Below are positions 1 through 8,769 of a stretch of DNA of 49,126 nucleotides, one piece after another. The stretch is from NCBI RefSeq assembly GCF_024345975.1, contig NZ_JAGQCD010000026.1, forward strand, positions 1 through 49,126. The letters are read 5' to 3'. The notes beneath the pieces were generated by a model, which was not told the DNA's origin, searched no databases, and worked only from the letters and a program-made list of their open reading frames with translations. Position numbers and translations under genes: made by a program. This DNA comes from Cyanobium sp. Cruz-8D1 (GTDB lineage Bacteria > Cyanobacteriota > Cyanobacteriia > PCC-6307 > Cyanobiaceae). Numbering within the stretch: the stretch's first letter is position 1; each line of letters begins with the position of its first letter.

Positions 1-295
1 GGATGGCAGCGCAGAGGGCCACCACGTCCACCTGCAGGAAGAAGTAGCGAAACGCTGAATCCGAAGGTGGCCGCCGCAGTGCCAGCCCCAGCTGCTCACC
101 AAGTACCGCATGGTGGCGCCGTGCGAACCGCTCCAGATCCCTCAAGCTTTCGCAACCGCTCAGGATGCCCAGCACGGCCACCAGCAGCAGATACCAGGCG
201 GGGATACGAATCCCACGCCGCATCCGCACGTCGGGGATCGCCTTGAGGAAGCTGATCAGATCTAGATCGGTTGCAGCAGAGCCGGTTTCGCGCAC
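1..295 (-). CDS. ISAs1-family transposase, N-terminal part (partial)
   Basis: About 98 residues are visible and the C-terminus lies off the left end. The text LKAIPDVRMRRGIRIPAWYL followed by a hydrophobic stretch, then ILSGCESLRDLERFARRH and RRPPSDSAFRYF, is the ordinary N-terminal DDE_Tnp_1-associated region of ISAs1 transposases (P-D-x-R-x-x-R-G-I-R, then a small cysteine-containing segment and RxPSDSxFR). The catalytic DDE residues are not in the window. A GTG at 295 is the first reasonable start after an in-frame stop in the IS leader. This frame is distinct from the longer open frame at 262-636, which is a fusion of the cut host gene with IS leader sequence. Confidence 0.8.
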   Translation of the reverse strand, partial: MRETGSAATDLDLISFLKAIPDVRMRRGIRIPAWYLLLVAVLGILSGCESLRDLERFARRHHAVLGEQLGLALRRPPSDSAFRYFFLQVDVVALCAAI

Positions 296-377
296 AGAGA
301 AGGAGCAAGCTCGCTCAGCGAACCCAACGCTGGCAGCTCAGACCAGCGCGCTTGTGACACACTTTGAATCAGCCCTG
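1..377 (-). mobile_element. ISAs1-family insertion sequence, 5' part, runs off the left end
   Basis: The outer end is an inverted repeat reading inward on the minus strand as CAGGGCTGATTCAAAGT (361-377). The same 17 bases occur in opposite orientation at the inner end of the right-hand copy (48836-48852), which is what the two ends of one IS type should show. The enclosed reading frame is the N-terminus of an ISAs1 transposase. The element interrupts a SLOG/DUF2493 gene that resumes at 378. Only about 0.4 kb is present; the rest lies outside the window, so the target-site duplication cannot be checked. Confidence 0.85.
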
Positions 378-612
378 CGGCAGGCAGAGCAAGAGCCGGC
401 CAGCCCAGCTGATGGGCGGCGCGGGCGATGGCGGCATCGGCGCCGCGGGCTCCGCCATGGAACAGCCGATGGACAGACCACCCGGCGCTGCGGGCGAGGA
501 GCTCAGCCGCCACCCGCTGGTCGGGCCAGGCCAGATGACGGCCGCCGCCGGCTGCGATCACAAGCGAGCGGGCAGGGCCTGAATCTGGCCCGGATGAATG
601 ACAAACAACCAT
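378..612 (-). pseudogene. SLOG-superfamily (DUF2493/YspA-like) gene truncated by ISAs1
   Basis: About 78 host-encoded residues remain before the reading frame enters the IS at 377. The visible text LVIAAGGGRHLAWPDQ, a variable helix, then HRLFHGGARGADAAIARAA and QLGWPALALPA matches the Rossmann-like DUF2493 fold: a glycine-rich first strand, then HGGARGAD, the conserved nucleotide-binding loop. These proteins are usually around 120-150 residues, so the last third (the RN-containing helix) is missing. Members of the SLOG superfamily bind nucleotide-derived ligands, and some act in phage or stress responses; a role here is unknown. The ATG at 612 is used; an alternative ATG lies at 636. It is probably dead unless the IS supplies a tolerated C-terminus. 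Confidence 0.6.
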
Positions 613-1236
613 AAAATCAGCTGCCTTGAGGGACAACTGACCGGGGCATCATGCCGCTGATGCGAACACGGCAGTGATGGCCAGATCAGGGGATGACGTT
701 GCCGCAGGCGATGGGCTCGGGGCCTTTGGCGCAGCCCTTAATCTACTAGTACAAACGCATTCCAGACCCTGCAAATTGACTGCGGGGCAATGGACCTACG
801 CAAAGCAGCGCCGTACGCTGACGGCTCGGCAGGTAATCAACGGAAGACTCATAGTCAGCCTTAAATGAACACATGGCCGCGCAGTCGCGCGCGCTTGCCT
901 CTGGCCTCACTCCAGGCCCCTCCTGGCTGAAAGCTTGCCGATCCACCGCAGCCGCGGGAGAGCAGCTGAGCCCCCCCATCACCGGCCCCGGAGCGGAGGA
1001 CGGCCGCGGCCGACCGGAGCCCTGCGGTGAAACAAGGCATTGATGCCAGCGCCGTTCGAGCCAGTTCCCAGCGGGCTTTACTAACTCATGCTCAGGCAGG
1101 GAGCGGATGCCCCAACTGCCGCCAGCCGCAGGATTCGCGCAGAACGGGCCCCACTTGCTTGGGCAGGGTTGCGCGAAACCGTGCGCGAATGGCCGGCAAG
1201 AGCGAGCGAAAACCCAGTCAACCACTAGAATTTAGC
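613..1236. other. Gene-poor stretch between the SLOG remnant and the tRNA fragment
   Basis: No convincing gene, RNA or repeat was found here. Open frames exist on both strands, for example 746-1225 on the minus strand, but their translations are low-complexity Arg/Pro/Ser/Ala text with no recognisable motif, as expected of chance frames in GC-rich DNA. The stretch lies between an IS-disrupted gene and a tRNA scar, so it is probably decayed island border. Confidence 0.5.
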
Positions 1237-1283
1237 CATGCCTTCTAAGCAGCCGGTCGATGGTTCGAATCCATCAGGGGGCG
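1237..1283 (+). other. 3' half of tRNA-Arg(UCU): likely integrase attachment-site scar
   Basis: The segment holds an anticodon loop CTTCTAA (anticodon TCT), the 3' anticodon strand GCAGC, a five-base variable region CGGTC, a perfect T arm (GATGG, loop TTCGAAT, CCATC) and the acceptor 3' strand AGGGGGC. No D arm or 5' acceptor strand (expected GCCCCCT) lies upstream, and only the inner three anticodon-stem pairs survive. A break at the anticodon loop is the classic footprint of tyrosine-recombinase integration into a tRNA gene, where the duplicated core runs from the anticodon or T loop to the tRNA 3' end. No integrase gene is visible in the window. Confidence 0.65.
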
Positions 1284-1501
1284 TTGATGGAAACAAGCGG
1301 GGATCTCGGCTTTGGAGCCGTCCGGACTGGCCATCTGAGCTGTGACTCGCATCGGCCAAGACACGTCAGGACCCCGTTGCAACGGCCAGCCACCGCCAGA
1401 GTTTCACCCCGATTTCAGACGCGCTGCAACCAAGGCTCTGCGCTCGATCCCAGTGGCTGGCTCCTGTCCAGAACAGCTAGATCACGACGGATGGGGCTGG
1501 C

Positions 1502-4069
1502 TCATGGCGAAGGTTGGAGGAAAAGCGAGCCATTGAGATAAAGGTTGGGGAAGCTGCCGGTGTTGAACTTCTGAGGGTCAGGCTTGACAGCCCCCACCTG
1601 ACTGGCGTTGTTGCCTTGGCCCGTGACGAAGAAGCTGGAGACTGGGATGCCGGGGTTCTTGATCAGGCCGATATTGAGCAGGCCTTTTGTGCTGCCACTG
1701 AAGCTGTTGCCCGACAAAGTGAATTCAGCAAATCCAGGCTGGTTATTGCTGACCGTGTTGGTGAAGCCGAGGTCGATAGCCTCGTCACCAACGTCATTAA
1801 TCTTGTTGTCGGCGATGGTGACCCTGGCGTCGGCTTTGCCGCGAATATCGAAGGTGATGCCATTATCTCCACCCCTGCTGCCGCCGAGGGTCAAAACAGT
1901 GTTTCCGGAGACATTGGCACGCAGGATACTGTTGCTACCGATGTTGAAGTCGATTCCGTCGCCGTCTTGCCTGATTCCGCCGGAGATGGAAGGCAAGCTG
2001 ATGGTATTGCCGATGATAGAGACATTCATCGTGGTGGGTCCACTGCAATTGCCCGAGAAGTTCGGATCGGCATACAGGTCTTGAGCACGCGGATAACTGG
2101 CACTACCGCGGCAAAGGCCAACCTCAATCGGGTCAATGTTGTTGAGCTTCTGATTACTGGCTGAGGCTACGGCGACACCATCCTGAGTGGGGGATGCGAC
2201 AATCGGATAAACACCAGGGCTGTTGTTACTGATTGAGTTGTTGCTGATGGTCACAGTGCTGGTGCCCTGATTCTGGCCAATGATGATGGCCGTGCCGATG
2301 TTGCTGTCAGGACCCATGCGCATGTTGGAGATGGTATTTCTGTCGATCAGCAAGGTGCCTGAGGGATTATTGATTCGGAAGGCTTCATCAAGAGCACCGA
2401 TCACCGTGTTTCCTGAGATGACGGCATTCGTGCTGTTGTTGAGCCGGATGGCGTTACCGCTGAGACAAAGGCCACTGGTGTTGACTCCGTTCTGATTGCA
2501 GACTGGAGCCATGCCTCCCCCATCAAGCGTTCCCAGCTGTGATTGGTAGGTCTGAACCTGTGGATACAGGAAGGTGTTGTTGGAGATCACAAGGTTGTCA
2601 ACACCGTCCAGCTGAATGGCTGGCAGCGCATTGGCCGACACGTTGATGGCGCCAAAGGCCTGGGCCGTTGCCAGGTCTGTCGGCCTGTCGGTGTAGGAGC
2701 CTGTAAAGATATTGTCGGCGATCAGCACATTGCGGGTACTGTAATTGGTAATTGAGCTATTGGTGAAGCTCAAACCCGCAATGGTGGTATTGCTGCCAAT
2801 GCTGATGATGCCGTTGCTGACGGAGGGCTGCGCCCCCACCCTTGCGCCGAACACCGGATTAAGATTCACAGGGCCGAATTGCGTGGTCAGGGTGGGCGCA
2901 TTGCCGCTGCCGGTGAGGCTGGTGCCCGCCGCGAGGCGCAGGATTCTGCCGCCCAGGTCGGAACTGGCGCCACCGCCCACCAACAGCACATCTCCGGGAC
3001 CGGCCGCCGCCAGCAACGCATCAAGGCTCGGATTGACGCAGCTCACTTGAGCCGTGCCGGTGTTGGTGGTAGTGCCGGAGCAGCGCACGACCCAGCTCGC
3101 GTCGAAATTGCCTGGATTGGTGGCCACGCTGTCTGGCAAGTTCTGCTGCGCCGAAACCAAGCGCAGAGAGGTCTCCCGTTGCATCGGCAACCCGCGCAAG
3201 GCCAAGAAGTTGCGCTCGGCGGCATCCACCGCGTCAGTCGCGCTGCCCGCCAATGGTTTGGCGCCATAGCGCAGGTACCCCGTGGCCTGGGTTTTGAAGA
3301 TCGAGTCGTAGGAAATCGTGGCACCCAGAGCCAGCTGATTGCCGATGCGCAGTTCACCGCGCCCGCGGACCCCTGAGCTGGCATTCACATAGTCGCCGTT
3401 AAGGTAGTAATAGGAGGCGTAGAGCCAGAGGCTTTCGTTCTTCCAGCGGGCGACCGGGATGCCGGCCTCAAGATTCACTCCACCCAGCGACACCACATAG
3501 CGATTCCAGCCATCGACGATCAACTGGTTGTTGCGCAGTGAAGCATTGCTGTAACCGGTCCGGTACTGATCGGCTTGGTTGGAGAAGGGGATGTAGCCGT
3601 TGAAACGCAGTTCCACGTTGCGGCTAAGGGCCTCGGCCCCAACGCCCGCCTGAAAGACATAGTCGTTATACGCCTGGCGCGTGTCAACACCGGCGCTGAA
3701 GCCATACATCCAGCGCTGATCACCACTGAGCCAGCGATAGCCAAGGCGCGTACTGAAGCCAGCGGACACATCAGATCCTGGGCCAAGTGCTCCGCCAAGG
3801 TTCATGTTTGCCGCCACATCCAAAAACAACACTTGGCCTCGCTCTCCCTGGCTCAGGGGCGCAAAGAGATAGCCCGTGATGGTGTTGGGGGTGCCACCAC
3901 CCTGGCTCTGGAACACCAGACCTCCGGTGGCTTCCACCCGCGGTATGGACGCCATCGGTTTTGCCAAGCCGTCGCCACAGACCGCCACCGCCGCCACGAC
4001 CAGGCCGCCCATCAAAGCGGAAGCCGTTAGGGCTTGTGGCTGGTGGGCCTTAGGCTGCAGGAACGGCAT
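1502..4069 (-). CDS. Inverse-autotransporter-like outer-membrane protein with right-handed beta-helix passenger
   Basis: About 855 residues. From the ATG at 4069 there is a basic start and a hydrophobic segment ending near GDGLAKPMA, a plausible Sec signal. Residues of about 45-290 are amphipathic strand-rich text (GYLFAPLSQGERGQVLFLDV, GFSTRLGYRWLSGDQRWMYG, YGFSAGVDTRQ) typical of an intimin-type N-terminal barrel. After a linker come many Asn-rich turns such as NGIISIGSNTTI, NVLIADNIFTG, NAVISGNTVIG and TVTISNNSISNN, the ladder of a NosD/pectate-lyase-like right-handed beta-helix. There are no Ig-like domains as in intimin. It likely displays the helix on the cell surface for adhesion or glycan binding. 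The open frame extends upstream to a TTG at 4171; the signal favours 4069. No neighbour suggests an operon, and 4070-4381 holds no other gene I can support. Confidence 0.7.
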   Translation of the reverse strand: MPFLQPKAHQPQALTASALMGGLVVAAVAVCGDGLAKPMASIPRVEATGGLVFQSQGGGTPNTITGYLFAPLSQGERGQVLFLDVAANMNLGGALGPGSDVSAGFSTRLGYRWLSGDQRWMYGFSAGVDTRQAYNDYVFQAGVGAEALSRNVELRFNGYIPFSNQADQYRTGYSNASLRNNQLIVDGWNRYVVSLGGVNLEAGIPVARWKNESLWLYASYYYLNGDYVNASSGVRGRGELRIGNQLALGATISYDSIFKTQATGYLRYGAKPLAGSATDAVDAAERNFLALRGLPMQRETSLRLVSAQQNLPDSVATNPGNFDASWVVRCSGTTTNTGTAQVSCVNPSLDALLAAAGPGDVLLVGGGASSDLGGRILRLAAGTSLTGSGNAPTLTTQFGPVNLNPVFGARVGAQPSVSNGIISIGSNTTIAGLSFTNSSITNYSTRNVLIADNIFTGSYTDRPTDLATAQAFGAINVSANALPAIQLDGVDNLVISNNTFLYPQVQTYQSQLGTLDGGGMAPVCNQNGVNTSGLCLSGNAIRLNNSTNAVISGNTVIGALDEAFRINNPSGTLLIDRNTISNMRMGPDSNIGTAIIIGQNQGTSTVTISNNSISNNSPGVYPIVASPTQDGVAVASASNQKLNNIDPIEVGLCRGSASYPRAQDLYADPNFSGNCSGPTTMNVSIIGNTISLPSISGGIRQDGDGIDFNIGSNSILRANVSGNTVLTLGGSRGGDNGITFDIRGKADARVTIADNKINDVGDEAIDLGFTNTVSNNQPGFAEFTLSGNSFSGSTKGLLNIGLIKNPGIPVSSFFVTGQGNNASQVGAVKPDPQKFNTGSFPNLYLNGSLFLQPSP

Positions 4070-4381
4070 GATGATGGATATAATTCGTTTAAAACATAGC
4101 CGATACAAGCTTATTGCCATGTCATTAACGATTCCCACAACGTTGGAATCAACACGACGGTTTTTGCACAAGCTATTTTAGGTGGTTCTGATTCTTCATC
4201 TGCTTCTACAGCCCATCCCTGACGAGCAGGCTACAAGCAAGGTCCGCCACTGGAGCGTGAACTGTGCCACCGCTGTCGCTGGATCCGCTCAAGGCCTATG
4301 CCTATGGGCACTCCTGGAACTCCTCGTCCACCTTGAGTGCATCACCGACGGCAGTCCGGTATGGGCGTAGATCTTGGGCTT

Positions 4382-6559
4382 TCAATCCTTGAGCAAGATC
4401 CAATAATTGAAGAGTTCGTCGATGCGGCCTTGAGCCCTTTCGCGGGAGAGCCAGCCGTTAAGGTAGCGGCGTAGGGTGGCATCCTGACCACCAATCAAGA
4501 GCACCAATTCGCTGCTCAGATCGTCGCTGAAGGGAGTGATCAATGACGTGCGGGGATACAACACGGCCCAGGCGGCTCCCGACTCAGCCGTTGTGAGTAG
4601 ACCATCAAACTTCCTCTGGCCTGCTGTTGAAAAGAAATCTTGCTTGGATTCAATTGGGATCAACTCCACCTTGGCACGCCGATGACCGTCACCGAGATAC
4701 TTTGCGATTTGGTCCTGGAGGCCGGGGCTGATCATGGCGGCATCACGCACGGCCAGGGTCACTGTGTGCTCCTGGGAGTGTGTGAATCCGCGCTGCAGTT
4801 CCTTGACCTTTCGGTCGGCCACAACCAGGGCCAAGTGCACCGGAAGGTAGCCGATGCTGAGCTCGTGGCGAATCGCATGGCGTGGGCTCGTCTGGATGCC
4901 ACCGGCCACGAGATCGATCCTGTCATCCGCGAGCCATTGCTCCAGTTGGGCCATCGGTGCCACCTGAACCTGTAGTCGCACTCCCAGGTTGGAGGCCAGG
5001 CTTTTCAGCAGGTCCACGTCAAAGCCCACAATCTTGCCGGCCTGGTTGCGAAAGGCCCAGGGCAGGCCGTCCTGGCGCAAGCCCACCCGCAAGAGAGCAC
5101 GGGCCCGGATGGCCTCCAAGCTGACGGGTTGGGCTGGCTGTACGCCCTGCAGCTCCTGGGGCTGCCCGCCGCTACGCGCCGTGGCGAGGGCCAGCAAACG
5201 GTCATCATTACGGTAAGAATTCTCCAGGGCTGCCGCCAGGCCGAGGCGGCTACCCCAGCCCAGGCCAAAGGCCAGGGCCAAGGCCGCACCGAAACTGCCC
5301 AGCACCAGCAGCGGCCGCGGTCTCCACGCTCCTACGCCACGGGCATAAACGAGCACCGCCAGTACCACCAAGCCCTCGAGGGAGAGCACCTTCTCGATCC
5401 TGTAAAGCCATTCACCATTGATGTACACAAGCTGCAGCAGGTCGATCGGCAACCCGAGATGCAGCAATTCCTGCCGGATCACCGCCTTGAGCCCCGAGAC
5501 CGACGCTGGAATCGCGCTCAGCAACATGCGGGCGGTGGTGGCGGGCTCCAGGGCCCGGTCCACATACCAGGCGGAGAAGGGAATGAAGATCAAGCTGGCG
5601 ACCTGGCCCAGGTTGGGCAGGGCAAAGCCAAGCGACACCAACGGTGCCAGCTCATCACGCCTCTCAGCGGCCAGATCCGGCCTGGCCTGCTGATTCAGCT
5701 GGGCGGGTAACTGCTCCTGCAGATTGCTCACCAGCATCGGCAGCGAGATCAGCAGATTGGCACTGCTGGCCGTGAGGGCCAAGGGGCCCCGCACAATCCG
5801 CCAGAGGGCCATGGGGCTCAAGGGTGTCAAGGCCAAGACCGCCATGGCACAGCCGAAACTCAAGACCAAGAAAGCGATCAGACTGATCAGAAAGAAACCC
5901 TGAATCCGGATCAACTGCTGCAAGTCTAGCCTGGATACATTGAGTGCGATGAGTGCAAAAATACCGAAGGGAATCAGACGGACGACAAGCTTATTCAGCT
6001 TGCCGAATACCGTGCGCATCACCGCCAGGGGATTGAGCAGATCTTCGCGGCGATCGATCCCCTGCAGCAGAATGCCCAGCAGGCAACTGAACAACACCAC
6101 GGCGGGAAAGTTGTCCGCAGCCAGGGCTCCAAAGATGTTGTCGGGCAGATAGGTGGTGAGCAGGTCGGCGGTCTCACTGGTTTCAAACAGACCGGCGTGA
6201 AAGAACTCTGAGGTCACCAGGGGCGGCAGAAACAGGGGCAACCCCACCACCAGCAACGATGCGGCCAGCCAGAGCCCAAGGAGCACCACCCCGCCCCTGC
6301 TCGCCAGTTCGCTGAGTGATCCCTCGCGCAGCCGCCCAAACCCGACGATCAGCTCGCAGATCAGAAATGGCATCACCACGATCTGTGAGGCCTGCAAAAA
6401 CACCGTCGCCAGCGGTTGCAGCCAAGGGGTCTGGGCCGGCGCAAGCAGACCAAACAGGATGCCAGCGGCCAGCAGCAGCAGGCATTGGTTGCCGATCTGC
6501 CTGGGCCAGAGACGACCCAAAAAGGCTGGAACGGACGGTATCAAGGCCGGTGCGTGCAA
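4382..6559 (-). CDS. SDF-family (dicarboxylate/amino acid symporter) membrane domain fused to family-3 solute-binding domain
   Basis: 725 residues from a TTG. Residues 25-405 form a polytopic domain with the layout of Na+/H+:dicarboxylate symporters (PF00375-like): PDNIFGALAADNFPAVVLF, a central hairpin at 264-268 (ASSAN) and a second hairpin after ALPNLGQV. Residues 416-440 form one more membrane segment. Residues 485-725 are a periplasmic family-3 binding domain (LLRVGLRQDGLPWAF, GFDVDLLKSLASNLGV, WLADDRIDLVAGGIQ). The family's nearly invariant NMDGT motif reads NLGQV (316-320), and the serine-rich hairpin tip is reduced, so classic sodium-coupled aspartate transport is doubtful. It may be a channel-like or sensing relative. 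The gene stands alone, with about 300 nt of unrecognised sequence upstream (6560-6856). Confidence 0.8.
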   Translation of the reverse strand: MHAPALIPSVPAFLGRLWPRQIGNQCLLLLAAGILFGLLAPAQTPWLQPLATVFLQASQIVVMPFLICELIVGFGRLREGSLSELASRGGVVLLGLWLAASLLVVGLPLFLPPLVTSEFFHAGLFETSETADLLTTYLPDNIFGALAADNFPAVVLFSCLLGILLQGIDRREDLLNPLAVMRTVFGKLNKLVVRLIPFGIFALIALNVSRLDLQQLIRIQGFFLISLIAFLVLSFGCAMAVLALTPLSPMALWRIVRGPLALTASSANLLISLPMLVSNLQEQLPAQLNQQARPDLAAERRDELAPLVSLGFALPNLGQVASLIFIPFSAWYVDRALEPATTARMLLSAIPASVSGLKAVIRQELLHLGLPIDLLQLVYINGEWLYRIEKVLSLEGLVVLAVLVYARGVGAWRPRPLLVLGSFGAALALAFGLGWGSRLGLAAALENSYRNDDRLLALATARSGGQPQELQGVQPAQPVSLEAIRARALLRVGLRQDGLPWAFRNQAGKIVGFDVDLLKSLASNLGVRLQVQVAPMAQLEQWLADDRIDLVAGGIQTSPRHAIRHELSIGYLPVHLALVVADRKVKELQRGFTHSQEHTVTLAVRDAAMISPGLQDQIAKYLGDGHRRAKVELIPIESKQDFFSTAGQRKFDGLLTTAESGAAWAVLYPRTSLITPFSDDLSSELVLLIGGQDATLRRYLNGWLSRERAQGRIDELFNYWILLKD

Positions 6560-6856
6560 TCGTCTGCCATTCTCCGCTCTGCCCTTCCTCCCCTCTGGCT
6601 GTTCTTCCGATCACCCGCGCAGCCGCTCCACTGAGAGATTCAGGCCGCCTTGGCGTCCGCCTCCCGCCTGGCAAAGCAAGAAATCGTCGCGAGCGGATGG
6701 CGTGCTGCGCGAGCTCTTTGCCCTGCTGCCGATCGGCTTGTTGCTCGCTGGTGCGGCAGCTGCCCGGGGCCGTCGCCCACCCGTAGAACCAGCCAGGTTT
6801 CGGACCTCACCCATCTGGTGCTGAACGGCTTCCGCTCCCTGAACCTGATCGCTCTT

Positions 6857-7261
6857 TCAGCGCCGCACCGGCACCACCTGCAGACCGATCGGAGCCAGGG
6901 CAATCAGGGCCAGCTTGATGTGCTGGAGGCCGAAGGGGATGCCGATGATCGTCACAAAACAGGCCACCGCCGCACTGAGATGGCCAATGGCCAGCCACCA
7001 GCCGGCCAGCAGGAACCAGATCACGTTGCCAATCAGCCCCAAAGGGCCGGTGCCGAAATCCATGCGGCCGGTCAGCTCGCGACGGCTGACGGCCTCGTAA
7101 CCGAACGGCCAGAAGGAGAAATTGCCGATCACGAAGCAGGCCCGGGCCCAGGGAATCCCCACGATCGTGATCGCCGCCACCAGGCCAGCCAGCCACCAGC
7201 CCAGGCCCATCACAAAGCCCCCGAGCACGAACCAGAGGACGTTGAGCAGGAAACGCAGCAT
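6857..7261 (-). CDS. yccF: YccF-family inner-membrane protein
   Basis: 134 residues from an ATG. Two hydrophobic repeats each carry the family's paired motif: AITIVGIPWARACFVIGNF and FVTIIGIPFGLQHIKLALI. Between them sits FWPFGYEAVSRRELTG. Length and motifs fit the YccF (DUF307) domain family of small inner-membrane proteins of unknown function. It lies 59 nt downstream of acr3 on the same strand and may ride on that transcript, but nothing known ties YccF to arsenic. The stretch 6560-6856 on its far side holds no gene I recognise. Confidence 0.85.
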   Translation of the reverse strand: MLRFLLNVLWFVLGGFVMGLGWWLAGLVAAITIVGIPWARACFVIGNFSFWPFGYEAVSRRELTGRMDFGTGPLGLIGNVIWFLLAGWWLAIGHLSAAVACFVTIIGIPFGLQHIKLALIALAPIGLQVVPVRR

Positions 7262-7320
7262 GGGGGGAGGGCCGGTGCTGTCTCCAGCATGGCGGCAAGG
7301 AGCGCCCCATCCCCGTCCGT

Positions 7321-8340
7321 TCAGGACACGGCCGCAGGAAACAGGCGCCGGTTGCGGTTGGCGATCGCCACCAGCGACAACATCACCGGAACCTCCACCA
7401 GCACACCCACCACGGTGGCCAAGGCCGCTCCGGAATCGATGCCGAACAGGCTGATGGCCACGGCCACGGCCAGCTCAAAGAAATTGGAGGCACCGATCAT
7501 GGCACCGGGGGCGGCGATGGCGTGGGGCTGGTGCCAGAAGCGCATCCACAGGGCCGTGATCCAGAAGATCAGGTAGGTCTGCAGGGTCAGGGGGATGGCG
7601 ATCAGCACGATCGCCAGCGGGTTGGAGAGGATCGCCTGGGCCTGCACCATGAACAGCAGCAGCACCGTGACGATCAGGCTCACGATCGCCACCGGCTTGA
7701 GCCGCTGCTCCAGGCGTTCGATCCGGGTGGGGGAACGCAGCAGCACCCGGGTCAGCCAGCCGGCCGCCAGGGGCACCACCACAAACAGGCCCACCGCCGT
7801 CACCAGGGTGTCCCAGGGAACGAGCACATTGCTCACCCCCAGCAGCAGGGCGGCGATCGGCGCGAACGCAAACACCATGATCAGGTCGTTGATCGCCACC
7901 TGGGCCAGGGTGTAGTTGGGATCGCCGTTGCTGAGCCGGCTCCACACGAACACCATGGCGGTGCAGGGCGCCACACCCAGCAGGATCATGCCGGCGATGT
8001 ACTGATCACCCACGGCGGCCGGAATCCAGGCGCCGAACAGGCCGCGGATGAACAGCCAGGCGATGGCCGTCATCGTCAGCGGCTTGATCAGCCAGTTCAC
8101 GACCACCGTGACCACCAATCCCTTCGGCTGGCGCCGCAGGCCGGCGATGGAGCCAAAGTCCACCGCCAGCATCATCGGAAAGATCATTCCCCACACCAGC
8201 AGGGCGATCAGCAGGTTGATGCGGGCGAATTCAAACGCCGCCACGGCCTCGGAAAGCTGGGGCATCAAGGCGCCAAGGGCCACACCGGCCACGATCGCCA
8301 GGGCGACCCACAGGCTCAGAAAGCGCTCGAAGATTCCCAT
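7321..8340 (-). CDS. acr3: Arsenite efflux transporter Acr3
   Basis: 339 residues from the ATG at 8340, a usual length for Acr3. Ten hydrophobic segments can be read, with the family hallmarks [15 protein letters not shown] text in segment three, [17 protein letters not shown] (the conserved cysteine that binds As(III)), [17 protein letters not shown], and [22 protein letters not shown] near the end. It exports As(OH)3 from the cytoplasm using the proton motive force. It sits 22 nt downstream of arsR on the same strand, so both should be induced together by arsenite or antimonite. A longer open frame extends upstream through arsR in another register and is not used. Confidence 0.93.
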   Translation of the reverse strand: MGIFERFLSLWVALAIVAGVALGALMPQLSEAVAAFEFARINLLIALLVWGMIFPMMLAVDFGSIAGLRRQPKGLVVTVVVNWLIKPLTMTAIAWLFIRGLFGAWIPAAVGDQYIAGMILLGVAPCTAMVFVWSRLSNGDPNYTLAQVAINDLIMVFAFAPIAALLLGVSNVLVPWDTLVTAVGLFVVVPLAAGWLTRVLLRSPTRIERLEQRLKPVAIVSLIVTVLLLFMVQAQAILSNPLAIVLIAIPLTLQTYLIFWITALWMRFWHQPHAIAAPGAMIGASNFFELAVAVAISLFGIDSGAALATVVGVLVEVPVMLSLVAIANRNRRLFPAAVS

Positions 8341-8362
8341 CGGGACTCGCTTGGTGGAGGGA

Positions 8363-8716
8363 TCAGGAGCAGGGTGGGGCCGGGGCGATACAGCTGGCCG
8401 CCAGGGTGGCGAGCCAGGCCCGCAGGCGCTCCAGGGCGTCGGGCTGCAGGCGGTAGTACACCCAGCGGCCGCTCTGACGGTCGGCCAGCAGGCCCGTGTC
8501 CTTGAGCACCTTGAGGTGGAACGACAGCTTCGACTGGGCCAGGGCCAGCTCACTGGTGAGGTCGCAGACGCAGCGCTCCCCATCGCCCAGGGCCTCGATC
8601 ACCTGCAGGCGAATCGGATCGGCCAGGGCCCGCAGCAGCAGGCGCGCCTGCTCGGGCTGCAGGGGGGGCGGCTCGCAGAGCGCCGACCCAGAGCGGGCTG
8701 TCCTTAACCCGGCCAT
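8363..8716 (-). CDS. arsR: ArsR/SmtB-family arsenic-responsive repressor
   Basis: 117 residues from an ATG. A winged-helix domain covers residues 20-100: [20 protein letters not shown], the recognition helix region [17 protein letters not shown] and the wing [16 protein letters not shown]. The sensing motif ERCVCDLT places Cys49 and Cys51 in the CxC(D) arrangement of type-1 As(III) sensors. It represses from the short divergent region 8717-8769 and releases on arsenite binding. It is the first gene of the leftward acr3 unit and faces the rightward GAPDH-arsJ unit, so one repressor can control both. Confidence 0.92.
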   Translation of the reverse strand: MAGLRTARSGSALCEPPPLQPEQARLLLRALADPIRLQVIEALGDGERCVCDLTSELALAQSKLSFHLKVLKDTGLLADRQSGRWVYYRLQPDALERLRAWLATLAASCIAPAPPCS

Positions 8717-8769
8717 AAATCCATCAACTCCGGCTGATGTGACGATAGGGCGATGTCGCGGCAGGCGCT
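8717..8769. promoter_or_regulatory. Divergent ars control region with candidate ArsR operator
   Basis: The 53 bases between the arsR ATG and the GAPDH GTG must hold both promoters. An inverted repeat ATCA(8723-8726)-N8-TGAT(8735-8738) lies directly next to the arsR start and resembles ArsR/SmtB half-sites with ATCA/TGAT ends. I see no convincing -35/-10 pair. Operator assignment is inference from position and symmetry. Confidence 0.45.

Noticed and set aside
746..1225. 159-codon open frame on the minus strand
   Set aside because: Low-complexity translation without motif, no recognisable start signal, and lies in a decayed border region.
4182..4370. 62-codon plus-strand frame between the barrel/beta-helix gene and the SDF fusion
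   Set aside because: No motif, signal peptide or start context; treated as intergenic.
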